Below, piece after piece: positions 34,871 to 42,618 of a stretch of 60,431 nt of DNA. The position numbers and the translations under genes are program-made. Under the pieces are notes generated by a model, which was not told where the DNA came from, did no database searches, and saw nothing but the letters and a program-made list of their open reading frames with translations. Where the stretch lies: the NCBI GenBank assembly GCA_021784895.1, contig JAJYHG010000028.1, forward strand, positions 1 to 60,431. Reading direction: 5' to 3'. Position 1 is the stretch's first letter; every line of letters starts with the position of its first letter. The stretch comes from Actinomycetes bacterium. Its GTDB lineage: Bacteria > Actinomycetota > Thermoleophilia > Solirubrobacterales > Solirubrobacteraceae.

Positions 34871-34887
34871 CGTAGCCCGCGGCTAAC
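34871..34887. promoter_or_regulatory. Third, imperfect copy of the palindrome
   Basis: GTAGCC (34872-34877) and GGCTAA (34881-34886) follow the small HTH gene. This half-degenerate copy supports a family of sites rather than one accidental hairpin. Confidence 0.4.
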
Positions 34888-34968
34888 GTGAGGAGATCAG
34901 CGTTTGTGAGAGAGCTCCGCTGGGGCAGCGTCGTTGGATCTCGGCAACGCAAAGCGGTATCCCAACGC

Positions 34969-36424
34969 GGGAGCTATACCCGAAAGTTGTGGATGCGCGT
35001 GTTCAGGAAGGCGGCGTACCTTCCCGGTTGATCAAAACCGATTCGCTCGTAACGGGCGAGAGAGGAAGGCACGCCATGGTGGATGTTGGCACGCTCCCGG
35101 TGGGGGAGCGGATCGAGGGCCGGTTCTGGCTGGATGAGCTCGCGCGGGAGGGTGCTCGGCGGATGATCGCGGCGGCGCTCAGGGCTGAGGCTGATGAGTA
35201 TGTCGCCTGTTTCGAGGAGGATGTCGCCTGTTTGGAGGAGGAGATCGGCGAGGACGGCAGGCGGCTGGTGGTTCGTAACGGGAAAGCGCGGGAGCGGAAG
35301 CTGACGATCGGCGCGGGAACCGTCCCTGTCCGGGCGCCCAGGGTCAACGACAAGCGCGTGGATGAGGAGACCGGGGAGCGTAAGCGGTTTAGCTCAAGGA
35401 TCCTGCCGGCGTATGCGCGCCGTTCACCGAAGGTGACTGAGGTGCTGCCGGTGCTGTATCTGCACGGGCTGTCGACCGGCGACTTCAGGCCGGCGCCTGC
35501 GGGATCTGCTCGGCGAGGACGCCTCAGGACTGTCGCCTTCCTCGATCCAGCGCCTGACGGAGTCCTGGCGGGCCGAGCATGAGGCTTTTCGTAAGCGGGA
35601 GCTGCGCTTTGCCCGCTACGCGTACCTGTTCGTCGACGGTGTGAACGTCGGTGTGCGGCTCGGTGAGGACCCGAAGCTGTGTCTGCTGGTTGTGATCGGT
35701 GTGCGTGAGGATGGGGTCAAGGAGCTCTTGGCGGTCGAGGACGGCTACCGGGAGTCAGAGGAGTCCTGGAGCCAGGTGTTGCGTGATCTGCGCGACCGCG
35801 GCCTGAACGCCCCGAAGCTCGTGACCGGGGACGGCGCCCTGGGCGCGTGGGCGGCGCTGCGGACCGTGTTCCCCGGCGCCCGCGAGCAGCGTTGCTGGGT
35901 TCACAAAACCGCGAATGTGCTTGACGCGCTGCCGAAAAGGCTGCAACCACGCGCCAAGAGCCTGCTGCACGAGATGGCAGAGGCGCCCTCACGGGCGGAC
36001 GCTTCAAAGGCGCTGGAGCGCTTCCGCTCCGAGTTCGACGCGAAGTACCCCAAAGCGGTCGCCAAGCTCGACAAAGACTGGGAGCAGCTGACCGCGTTCT
36101 ACGACTTCCCCGCCGAGCACTGGCGGCACTTGCGGACGACAAACCCGATCGAGTCAAGCTTCGCGACCGTCAAGCTCCGCACCAAGGTCACCAAAGGCTC
36201 AGGCTCAAAGAAGGCCGCGCTCGCGATGGCCTACAAACTCCTCGATGCCGCACAGCAACGCTGGCGGCGCATCAATGGCCGCGAGCTCGTCGCTGACGTG
36301 CTCGCGGGCGTGAAGTTCAAGGACGGCATCAAGGTCACCGAGGACGACACCACGACGCAGGACGAGAAGGTCGCCGCCTAACACTTGACCACGCAAGCAT
36401 CCACAAGATTTGACAATAGCTCCC
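34969..36424 (+). mobile_element. IS256-family element
   Basis: Terminal inverted repeats are GGGAGCTAT (34969-34977), with TTGTGGATGC inside, and the complement at the right end (TGCGTGG side; GCTCCC at 36419-36424). Length about 1456 bp, normal for the family. No clear target duplication was seen. The transposase is frameshifted, so the element should be inactive. Confidence 0.8.
35076..36381 (+). pseudogene. IS256 (Mutator-type) transposase, frameshifted
   Basis: The N-terminal part from ATG 35076 is intact through LPVLYLHGLSTGDFRPA. An extra C near 35498 then shifts the frame; the next frame resumes with LRDLLGEDASGLS and continues to the stop at 36379-36381. The catalytic core is recognisable: YLFVDGVNVG (Asp), LVTGDGALG (Asp), QRCWVHKTANVL and a C-terminal FATVKLRT. 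Removing one base restores a normal-length protein of about 430 residues. Confidence 0.85.
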
Positions 36425-36520
36425 GCAAGGCGACAGCGGAGGCTCTGGTAGCTCCACAGCTAGGACTGGTGGGGTGAGACTGAGACTGCGTTGTCGCCCA
36501 TGACGCTGTCACGCCCGGGT

Positions 36521-36997
36521 TCAGTGCCGGACGAGCGAACCGACGAGCGCGATGATCGAGACAGCGAGCGTCACGCCGGCGATCCACAGCATGGCGCGCG
36601 TGAGCCTTGCGATCCGGTCATCGCGTTTGGTTGCACGTTCATCTCGCTCAATGAACGCGACGTTCATCTTGTAGACGGTGCTACGCATCTCAGCGACGGA
36701 TTCAGTTGATATGGCGGCGGCACGGAAATGGCTGGCCGATGCCATCGACCAAGCCGCGATCGCTAGAGCGGCTGTGATGTCCTCTTTGCACCCCTGTTTC
36801 ACGTTTTCGCCGCGAAGTGCTCGAACAATCATTGAGGCCCAGGACACAAGCGCGAGGAACGTCGAGAACCAGAGAAACAATCCAAAGATCGCATCGAAGC
36901 CGTCGAATGTGGCCAGGACGGCTCGAAACTCCGAGACGAACTTCGGCGTCCAGTTGCGGGTCTCGTGCTCGCCCTCGTCGTGCTGCGTCATCGTCAT
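36521..36997 (-). CDS. Membrane protein with two hydrophobic segments, unknown
   Basis: ATG 36997 gives 158 residues; the frame is open to 37060. Hydrophobic stretches lie near residues 36-58 (GLFLWFSTFLALVSWASMIV) and at the C-terminus (AMLWIAGVTLAVSIIALVGS), with a helical, charged region between them. The layout (membrane-helix-membrane) recalls small effector-like membrane proteins. No family assigned. Confidence 0.6.
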   Translation of the reverse strand: MTMTQHDEGEHETRNWTPKFVSEFRAVLATFDGFDAIFGLFLWFSTFLALVSWASMIVRALRGENVKQGCKEDITAALAIAAWSMASASHFRAAAISTESVAEMRSTVYKMNVAFIERDERATKRDDRIARLTRAMLWIAGVTLAVSIIALVGSLVRH

Positions 36998-37084
36998 GCT
37001 CACCCGCTGGATATGCATGAGCGGCCCGACGGATCTGGGGAGGCCGCCTGTCATCGGCATGAGACGGGCGGAGCTATGCGACGC

Positions 37085-37390
37085 CTACGCCGCGACGTCG
37101 GAAACGTCGTGCAGGAGCACGTACTCTGTGTCACCAAATATCGCCTTGAGCTCGAGCCGGCCATCGAGTACGTGGATGTACCTGGCGATCGTTGAGAGCC
37201 TGAGGTCGCTGGTCTCGCGCTCGGAGACGTTTGACAGGATGGTGCCAACCAGATCAGCGCTATCCATCTGCGTAGCACCGTAGCGCTCGCCCAGAACGGC
37301 AAGCGTGATCTTCAGGGTCTCACGGTGTGCCGCCTGTTCGTTGATCGGGCGGCGGGCGCGGACCTCACGCCAAGGTGTTGTGTTCGGCAT
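37085..37390 (-). CDS. XRE-family HTH regulator (antitoxin-like)
   Basis: The product has 101 residues from ATG 37390. ATQMDSADLVGTILSNVSERE, with LRLSTIARYIHVLDGRLEL after it, matches the HTH_3 pattern common in HigA- and MqsA-like antitoxins. The start PWREVRARR resembles the lead-in of such antitoxins. No toxin gene is adjacent; the neighbours are a membrane protein gene downstream and a small gene upstream. Confidence 0.72.
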   Translation of the reverse strand: MPNTTPWREVRARRPINEQAAHRETLKITLAVLGERYGATQMDSADLVGTILSNVSERETSDLRLSTIARYIHVLDGRLELKAIFGDTEYVLLHDVSDVAA

Positions 37391-37422
37391 TCGGGGTCAC
37401 CCTTTACTTACACTCGGATCGA

Positions 37423-37686
37423 TCATTGCCAGGTCATGGTGGTCGATGCGCCCGGCCGATCGGCCGCTTGGATTAGCGCTGCGACCACCTCGCGCGGAGC
37501 TTCTCTACGCCTCATGGCGATGCGTTGGAGACGTTCGAAGTCCGGTGCGTCGATGTCGATGATGAAGCGTGACTTCGCGTCAGGGTTCGGCGCAAGCCGC
37601 ACGAACTGGCTTGGGTCGGCAGACTCGAGCCCGGTGTCGAAATCGCCGGGCGGCGGATCGGCTGATGTCCAGGGAGGTTCGCTCAT
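37423..37686 (-). CDS. Small unknown protein in the integrase-proximal operon
   Basis: ATG 37686 gives 87 residues and lies 1 base after the stop of the HTH gene upstream, so the two genes are co-transcribed. The body (SRFIIDIDAPDFERLQRIAM, then APREVVAALIQAAD) suggests a short strand-helix-helix protein like a ribbon-helix-helix factor. Not assigned. Confidence 0.58.
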   Translation of the reverse strand: MSEPPWTSADPPPGDFDTGLESADPSQFVRLAPNPDAKSRFIIDIDAPDFERLQRIAMRRREAPREVVAALIQAADRPGASTTMTWQ

Positions 37687-37687
37687 G

Positions 37688-38149
37688 TCAGCTTTTTGAC
37701 CCACTCGTCGCGGCACCGAGGAGGCGACGGTCTTCCGCTGTGATGATTCCGCTCGCGGTGCCCGGAGACGCAGATGCGGCCGCGTGTTGTTCGGCGACCA
37801 GGCCGGCGGCGGAGACGGTGAACGCCATGTTCTTGGCGGTGTCGAGCTCCGGCTCGGATGTGGTCCAGTCGGTTAGCCACTGTTGAGGCGTCTTGCCAGC
37901 GTCGCGTTCGAACTGGGCCAAGCGGGTCTCCAAGTCGTCCTGCGTGCGGAGGCGCTCCGGGGCGGGGGTGGTCTGTCCGTTGAGTCGCCGGACGTATGCG
38001 TCGAAGGCCGGCCCGGGGATCAGGATGTTGCGCTCGCTGCGTCTGATGGCCGGCAGCTTGCCGCGTGTGATGAGCTTGCGGACGCCGTCGTCGGTGATAT
38101 CGAGTGCGGCTGCCGCTTCCTTGACCGTGAAGTAAGCCCGTTCTGACAT
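37688..38149 (-). CDS. HTH_17 (excisionase-type) DNA-binding protein
   Basis: ATG 38149 gives 153 residues; a GTG two codons upstream is possible. FTVKEAAAALDITDDGVRKL, then LPAIRRSERNILIPGPAFDAY, is the canonical HTH_17 fold. The C-terminal 90 residues are unknown. The tandem 9-bp array at 38172-38205 sits just upstream of the start, suggesting that the protein binds there. It may be a second recombination directionality factor or a plasmid-type regulator. Confidence 0.72.
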   Translation of the reverse strand: MSERAYFTVKEAAAALDITDDGVRKLITRGKLPAIRRSERNILIPGPAFDAYVRRLNGQTTPAPERLRTQDDLETRLAQFERDAGKTPQQWLTDWTTSEPELDTAKNMAFTVSAAGLVAEQHAAASASPGTASGIITAEDRRLLGAATSGSKS

Positions 38150-38171
38150 GAGCACAGCCTACCAGAGAACT

Positions 38172-38205
38172 GTCGTGTTAGTCGTGTCTGTCGTCTAAGT
38201 CGTGT
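38172..38205 (-). repeat. Tandem 4 x 9-bp array (GTCGTGT core)
   Basis: GTCGTGT, GTCGTGT, GTCGTCT and GTCGTGT start at 38172, 38181, 38190 and 38199, an exact 9-base period. The array lies between the HTH_17 gene start and the 3' end of the 150-residue gene. Candidate operator or iteron set. Confidence 0.65.
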
Positions 38206-38657
38206 CAGTACCCGTAGTACGCGGCGATGGCTTCCTCAACCGCGGTCACCCATGCCTGAGGGTGTCTCAGTGGCGCGGCTGGTTGGCGGACGTCATTCGG
38301 TTCTCCCAACGGATGCCGATGAACAACCAGCTCCGCCGGCTTGTCTCGTTCTACGTCCAGGCGCTCGGCGCCGGTCGGTCCTGCGTCTGGTGCAACCTGG
38401 GCGTGCCAGCTCGCTGAGAAGAGGAAGCAGTCGTGGAGTGTGATTCCGAGGTCGGGATCGGCGCCTGGGAGCCACGTCTCGCGGATGTCCACCCCAACCG
38501 GCTGGATCCGTCCGCGAGCGGGCCGGACTGCGCGGAAGGCAAGCTCGTTCCGTGTTCGCGGCGGGCGGGTCGGCGTGGCTGCCTCGTAACCAAAGAGGTC
38601 GCACAGCACCTGATGCCACAGGGCGTAGCGGTCCGTGAGGGCAGACTCAAGCGACAT
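38205..38657 (-). CDS. Unknown protein
   Basis: The product has 150 residues from ATG 38657. There is no membrane segment. VDIRETWLPGADPDLGITLHD and AVEEAIAAYYGY (C-terminus) look coding. Family not recognised. The stop overlaps the 9-bp repeat array. It lies between the integrase and the HTH_17 gene, on the same strand as both. Confidence 0.55.
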   Translation of the reverse strand: MSLESALTDRYALWHQVLCDLFGYEAATPTRPPRTRNELAFRAVRPARGRIQPVGVDIRETWLPGADPDLGITLHDCFLFSASWHAQVAPDAGPTGAERLDVERDKPAELVVHRHPLGEPNDVRQPAAPLRHPQAWVTAVEEAIAAYYGY

Positions 38658-38708
38658 GGATAGGCGACGATATGGCCGGGTGCGGCGGCGTAGGTGGTCG
38701 TCGACTGC

Positions 38709-39914
38709 TCAACTCGAGGCGTCGAGCGCCTTGGTGAACAGGTCCGCCTGCTGCTTGGCGTCCTTGGCGTGCAGGTAGATCATCGTCGTCTGGATCTGCG
38801 CGTGGCCCATCGCCTGCTGGATATCGACCAGGTTCACGTTGCCGGCAGCAAGGAGAGACCCGAAGCTGTGGCGGAGGTCATGCACGCGAAGCGGGTCCAG
38901 GCCGGCGGCGGCGACGGCTTTCTTGTAGCGCTCGCGTAGCGCCGAGTCGTCGATCCGCCGTCCGATCGCGTTGCAGAACACCAGGTCTCCCGCGGATGTG
39001 AAGTGCTCGCGTTCGGAGAGTCGCCGGAGTGCATCGGCCGCTTGCTGGGGCAGCCCGAAGTCGCGGTTGCGGCGGCTCTTGGTGCCCGCACGCTCAACAC
39101 CGGCCGACAGGCTACGGCTCACAACGAGTGCAGAACGGTTCCAGTCGATGTCTCGCCACCGCAGCTCCCGCAGTTCTCCCAGCCGCAGGCCGGTGTATGC
39201 GGCGATGCGGATCATCTCGGCGTCGCGTCTGTCGCTCTCGATGTCCCACACAGACCGTGGGGGGCGCCCCCGCCACGCGCCTGACTGAAGGGCGGTCGCG
39301 ATCGCCTCGACGTCCGCCGCCTTGTAATAGGCGAGCGGCTTGCGTGGGGGCAGCGTCCGGCGGTGGGCAGCTCTGACGGGGTTGCGTGGAAGGTCGAACC
39401 CGTTGCCCTCCTTCATGCCGTAGTTGAACACGGCCGAGAGGATCTGGCGGTATCGCGTCACCGTCTTGGCTGACACGCCCGTCTCCGCGATGGCGCTGAG
39501 CAGATCGTTGATCTCCAACGTCGAGATCTCGGCCGCCGGACGGTTCCCGAGCGCCTTCATGATGTGACCAGCCGTTACGCCCGGACCGCCACGCCCTCGG
39601 GAGAACGGGACGCCCGGCTCAGCAAGATCCGAGCGGTAGCCGCGCAGCGTCGCAGGCGTCGCGTCCTTGACCTGCTCGAGCCACCGCAGATACGAGTGCG
39701 CGACCTCGCGGAAGGTTGGACCGTGGAGCTTGCGCTCCTTCTCCCGGCGCTCGCGCGCCTCCTCCCCGGAGACGAACCTCTCAACAATCTCGGCTGCCCT
39801 GATGTGCGCCTGGCCCTCGGTCAGATGGGTATCGGGCTTGCCCTTCGCGCCGCGGGCGATGTAGCCGCCAGAGCTGTCCGGCTTGACCCACGCACGCCCG
39901 ACACGGCGACGCAC
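38709..39914 (-). CDS. int: Tyrosine-type site-specific integrase
   Basis: The open frame gives 401 residues from GTG 39914. The catalytic set is visible: Arg in AAYTGLRLGELR, His345/Arg348 in HDLRHSFG, His371 in AMGHAQ and Tyr380 in MIYLH. Upstream codons in the same frame still look like the N-terminal arm-binding domain (GSFFYDAVFRYDGRQVRRRV) but run into a stop near 40020 with no ATG, GTG or TTG; an ATG at 40018 is in a different frame. So the start is unclear and a frameshift there is possible. It lies 248 bases from att copy 3 and should have driven insertion at tRNA-fMet. Confidence 0.86.
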   Translation of the reverse strand: MRRRVGRAWVKPDSSGGYIARGAKGKPDTHLTEGQAHIRAAEIVERFVSGEEARERREKERKLHGPTFREVAHSYLRWLEQVKDATPATLRGYRSDLAEPGVPFSRGRGGPGVTAGHIMKALGNRPAAEISTLEINDLLSAIAETGVSAKTVTRYRQILSAVFNYGMKEGNGFDLPRNPVRAAHRRTLPPRKPLAYYKAADVEAIATALQSGAWRGRPPRSVWDIESDRRDAEMIRIAAYTGLRLGELRELRWRDIDWNRSALVVSRSLSAGVERAGTKSRRNRDFGLPQQAADALRRLSEREHFTSAGDLVFCNAIGRRIDDSALRERYKKAVAAAGLDPLRVHDLRHSFGSLLAAGNVNLVDIQQAMGHAQIQTTMIYLHAKDAKQQADLFTKALDASS

Positions 39915-40024
39915 CTGACGGCCGTCATAACGGAAGACCGCGTCGTAGAAGAAGCTGCCTTTGTGCTCGCGGATCTGGAGCGTCGCGGTGGGGAGGACGG
40001 AGACGGCGATGAGGCCATTCTAGG

Positions 40025-40077
40025 CCATGGGTAACACCATGGATAACAGAATCCGTGGGTAACAGAATGGGTAACAA
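40025..40077 (+). repeat. Type A arm-site repeats, right end (4 copies)
   Basis: Copies at 40025-40036, 40037-40049, 40053-40065 and 40066-40077 share (C)CATGGGTAACAG with one or two changes. They lie between the integrase and att copy 3, matching the pair at 6079-6104. Confidence 0.75.
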
Positions 40078-40161
40078 ATCCGCCAAAAAAGCCTATGCCA
40101 ATTACGGTTTTGGCATTACATGGCATCAGTATTTATGGGAGTTTTGGTACTTCCCCTCGAA

Positions 40162-40203
40162 CTCATAACCCGAAGGTCGCAGGTTCGAATCCTGCCCCCG
40201 CTA
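40162..40203 (+). repeat. att core copy 3
   Basis: This is an exact 42-bp copy of the tRNA-fMet 3' end. The three following bases (CTC) match the tRNA copy but not copy 2. It forms the right end next to the integrase and perhaps the left end of a further element. Confidence 0.93.
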
Positions 40204-40276
40204 CTCACGAACTCCCTGGAAATCTCGGGGAAAGCAGAGCCTCGGAGATCCGGGGCTCGCTTTGTTTCAGGGGTTT

Positions 40277-40294
40277 GTCAAACGTATGTCAAAC
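40277..40294 (+). repeat. Type B arm-site pair, right of att copy 3
   Basis: GTCAAAC at 40277-40283 and 40288-40294, with an 11-base period, as at 10503-10520. It overlaps the start of the nucleotidyltransferase gene. Confidence 0.6.
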
Positions 40295-41242
40295 GCACCG
40301 GGACGGACGGGGCGAACTCCGCGCCAGCGAGCGACGGCCCATGTGGTCGAGTTGTTGGAGCGCGTCTGCGCCGGCGAGGGAGCTGCGGCGTGCGTTACGG
40401 CCGTCTATGCGTTTGGCTCCTGGTCGCGAGGGGCGCTTGAGGTCGGCGACGTGGACCTGGACATCGAGTACGACCGCTCTCGCGATCCCGAGACGGCGCG
40501 GCAGATGCTGGACCTGCTCGTCGCCGGGCGTGACTGGAACTCGCCGCTGCGCAAAGCGTTGAAGCCGCGGCGGACGCTGCAAGTGTTGTTCGAGAGCATC
40601 GACAAGCTCGGCGAACCGGTCTTGATCTACCAGGACGGCGACGACCTGGAGGCTGCGCTTGCGCGCGTCCACGCGATCAAACCGGATCCGAGGGCCGACA
40701 GAGCCGAACGTGACCCCGTGCACCCGACGCTCGAGCCGGTGGCCGCTGCGCTGAGCCGGCCCTCACTGATCACCCTCAGCGAGCTGATCAGCCACGGCCT
40801 GATCACGGTGTCGGTGGTTGATCTGACGGACGTCGCGATGAGCGAGATCCACGACGATGAATTTCGTGAGTTCCTGCTCGACGCCTGGGACGAGGGTGGG
40901 CCGCGCGCACGCGCCGCCCGGGCCGGTGGCAGTTATCTGCTGGGCCGTGGACTTCTGCTGTCGGACCTGGAGATCCTGGAGCGCAAGCCGACGGGACACG
41001 CCGCCCGCGCCACCTGGGCTGTCGAGGCCCGTGAAGGCAAGCTCAAGAACTTCGCCTGGGACCTCGGCCATGGGTTTGAGGGCTGGCTGTACGTGGTCCG
41101 GCCCGAGCGCAAGCAACCGTTGCGCGCGCTGGAAATCACCGCCCCGGCGACGTCGGTGCTCCACAACGAGGACTTTGAGATGAACGCGTGGCTGCTGAAG
41201 CACGCGCCGCACATCCAACAGATCGGCTCCGCCCGAGGCTGA
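40286..41242 (+). CDS. Nucleotidyltransferase-domain protein
   Basis: ATG 40286 gives 318 residues; a TTG at 40262 is in frame. VYAFGSWSRGALEVGDVDLDIEY (from about residue 37) is the GSXXRG...DXDLD signature of minimal nucleotidyltransferases such as MNT. A longer unknown C-terminal region includes a helical middle and HGFEGWLYVVRPE. It is the first gene right of att copy 3 and is convergent with the HigA gene. Enzymatic target unknown; a toxin, antitoxin or antibiotic-modifying role is possible. Confidence 0.72.
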   Translation: MSNAPGRTGRTPRQRATAHVVELLERVCAGEGAAACVTAVYAFGSWSRGALEVGDVDLDIEYDRSRDPETARQMLDLLVAGRDWNSPLRKALKPRRTLQVLFESIDKLGEPVLIYQDGDDLEAALARVHAIKPDPRADRAERDPVHPTLEPVAAALSRPSLITLSELISHGLITVSVVDLTDVAMSEIHDDEFREFLLDAWDEGGPRARAARAGGSYLLGRGLLLSDLEILERKPTGHAARATWAVEAREGKLKNFAWDLGHGFEGWLYVVRPERKQPLRALEITAPATSVLHNEDFEMNAWLLKHAPHIQQIGSARG

Positions 41243-41350
41243 CGAGACTCTCGGCGGCGCCGGTGGTTCTCATCCGGACCGGAGGGCAGATCCTTACAGC
41301 GTGGTGTACGCGTCGGGATCACTTGTGTGCTTGGAGCTTGCGGTCGCGGT

Positions 41351-41398
41351 ACTGCCCGTTGGCGCGCGCTCATCCGCGACCGCGCGCCAACGGGCAGT
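41351..41398. terminator. Strong bidirectional hairpin
   Basis: Perfect 18-base arms at 41351-41368 and 41381-41398 with a 12-base loop lie between the convergent nucleotidyltransferase (ends 41242) and HigA-type (ends 41448) genes. Confidence 0.75.
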
Positions 41399-41447
41399 CT
41401 TTGATGCCCAGACTGAACGGCCCAGCCGGACCAGAGAGGAATCGCTT

Positions 41448-41813
41448 TCAGGCGACGGCGGCGAACTCGCGCTCGACCTCGCCGTCAACGGTGCTCTGGA
41501 AGCAGAGGATCAGTTCTTCATCCAGGACGGCGGCGATCTTTTGCAAGGTGGCGAGGCTGGGCGTGTGCGTACCGCTCTCAAGCCGGGAGATTGCGGAGTG
41601 CGACGTGCCGGCGGCCGTGGCGACCTCCTGCTGCGTTAGGCCGAGTTCGAACCGGCGCTCGCGAAGGTGAGCGGCTACCGGGTTGGTCTTACGGAGTTCG
41701 CGGATACGCGCGTATTCATCACGCGCGGCCCGGTACTCCGGATTGGTCGCCGTCAGTTCGGCGATGCGGTCCGTGACCGTGCCGCCGACAGGGCTGATCC
41801 ACTCTTCGCTCAT
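41448..41813 (-). CDS. HigA-type XRE antitoxin
   Basis: The product has 121 residues from ATG 41813. LRERRFELGLTQQEVATAAG, SHSAISRLESGTHTPSLATL is a textbook HTH_3. It lies 34 bases downstream of the RelE/HigB-type gene; toxin-first order is usual for HigBA. A palindromic site sits in the gap. It should repress the pair and neutralise the toxin. Confidence 0.84.
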   Translation of the reverse strand: MSEEWISPVGGTVTDRIAELTATNPEYRAARDEYARIRELRKTNPVAAHLRERRFELGLTQQEVATAAGTSHSAISRLESGTHTPSLATLQKIAAVLDEELILCFQSTVDGEVEREFAAVA

Positions 41814-41821
41814 GGGGCTAG

Positions 41822-41839
41822 CTTACCAAGGTTGGTAAG
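41822..41839. promoter_or_regulatory. Operator-like palindrome between toxin and antitoxin genes
   Basis: CTTACCAA (41822-41829) and TTGGTAAG (41832-41839) are perfect 8-base arms around GG, 9 bases before the antitoxin ATG. Likely HigA-binding site. Confidence 0.6.
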
Positions 41840-41847
41840 GGCGGTGC

Positions 41848-42264
41848 TCATGGTGCGTCCCTTCCCGCGGCCCGTGGAGGGCGTCGCGGGTTGGCGTCCA
41901 TCCGTGCCTTGAAGTCATCAAACCGGGTCTTCGCGAGCGCGATGTCGGCTGTCGGGATAGCGCCGGTGTTCTTCTCGAAGACGTGGAGCAGGACAACGAG
42001 TTGAGTAGAGCGTCGGTAGAGCACGCGGTAGCGGGTGCGGCCGAAGCGGACCCGCAGTTCTCGAAGTTCGCCATCAACCTGGGAACTGATCGGGAAGGCG
42101 GGAGGCGGTGAATCCGTCGGCTGATTGTTGAGATGCTCGTCAATGAGCCCCTGAATCTTGTCCGCCGCGCTGGGTCTGGTGGCTGCGAGTCCGCGCACGA
42201 ACTGCCAGACCGGCTCATTCCCGTTTGCGTCCCGGTAGTAGACAGCCTGAGTACGCCCGGACAT
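41848..42264 (-). CDS. RelE/HigB-type toxin (Gp49-like)
   Basis: ATG 42264 is preceded by GAGGAG at good distance, giving 138 residues. QAVYYRDANGNEPVWQFV, LRELRVRFGRTRYRVLYRRS and VVLLHVFEKNTG form the RelE-superfamily core of phage-derived Gp49-like toxins, mRNA endonucleases that act on the ribosome. The antitoxin gene follows. The C-terminus (after KTRFDDFKARM) is a longer tail than usual. Confidence 0.84.
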   Translation of the reverse strand: MSGRTQAVYYRDANGNEPVWQFVRGLAATRPSAADKIQGLIDEHLNNQPTDSPPPAFPISSQVDGELRELRVRFGRTRYRVLYRRSTQLVVLLHVFEKNTGAIPTADIALAKTRFDDFKARMDANPRRPPRAAGRDAP

Positions 42265-42320
42265 CACCGGCGCTCCTCGGTCTGTTCGACCTGTCGGGTC
42301 GTGATCAGCGGCATCGCCGC

Positions 42321-42565
42321 TCACGATACGGCCGGGCGCTGATGGTCGACCATCGCCGCGACCTGCGCGGCGGCCTCGGCCTGCATCCCCGGGATCACGT
42401 GCGCGTACTGCTTGAGCGTGAACGCGGGGGACTCGTGCCCCAGCCGCTCTGAGATTACCTTGACGGGAACACCTGCCTTGAGCGCGAGGCTGGCGTGGGT
42501 GTGGCGCAGGTCGTGGAGCCGGATCTTCCGCAGGCCGGCGTTGGCGATGATCTGAGCCGGACCGG
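42321..42565 (-). pseudogene. C-terminal stump of a tyrosine integrase
   Basis: The frame reads LRKIRLHDLRHTHASLALKA, then ISERLGHESPAFTLKQYAHV, the His-X-X-Arg, Gly-His and Tyr motifs of a second integrase. The rest is missing, and IS110 sequence begins about 42560-42619. Only the last 80 residues remain. Confidence 0.8.
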
Positions 42566-42618
42566 TTCTGTCCGCCCTTCCCGACCGGGCCGTCCCGCCG
42601 GATGAAGGAGAGACGACG

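Noticed and set aside
35498-35498. Programmed frameshift in the IS256 transposase
   Set aside because: IS256 transposases are single-frame and no slippery sequence with a downstream structure is evident; a simple one-base insertion explains it.
42560-42618. Bridge-RNA gene in the IS110 left end
   Set aside because: Only about 60 bases separate integrase homology from the transposase start, too short for the known left-end bridge RNA; the right side was not clearly delimited either.
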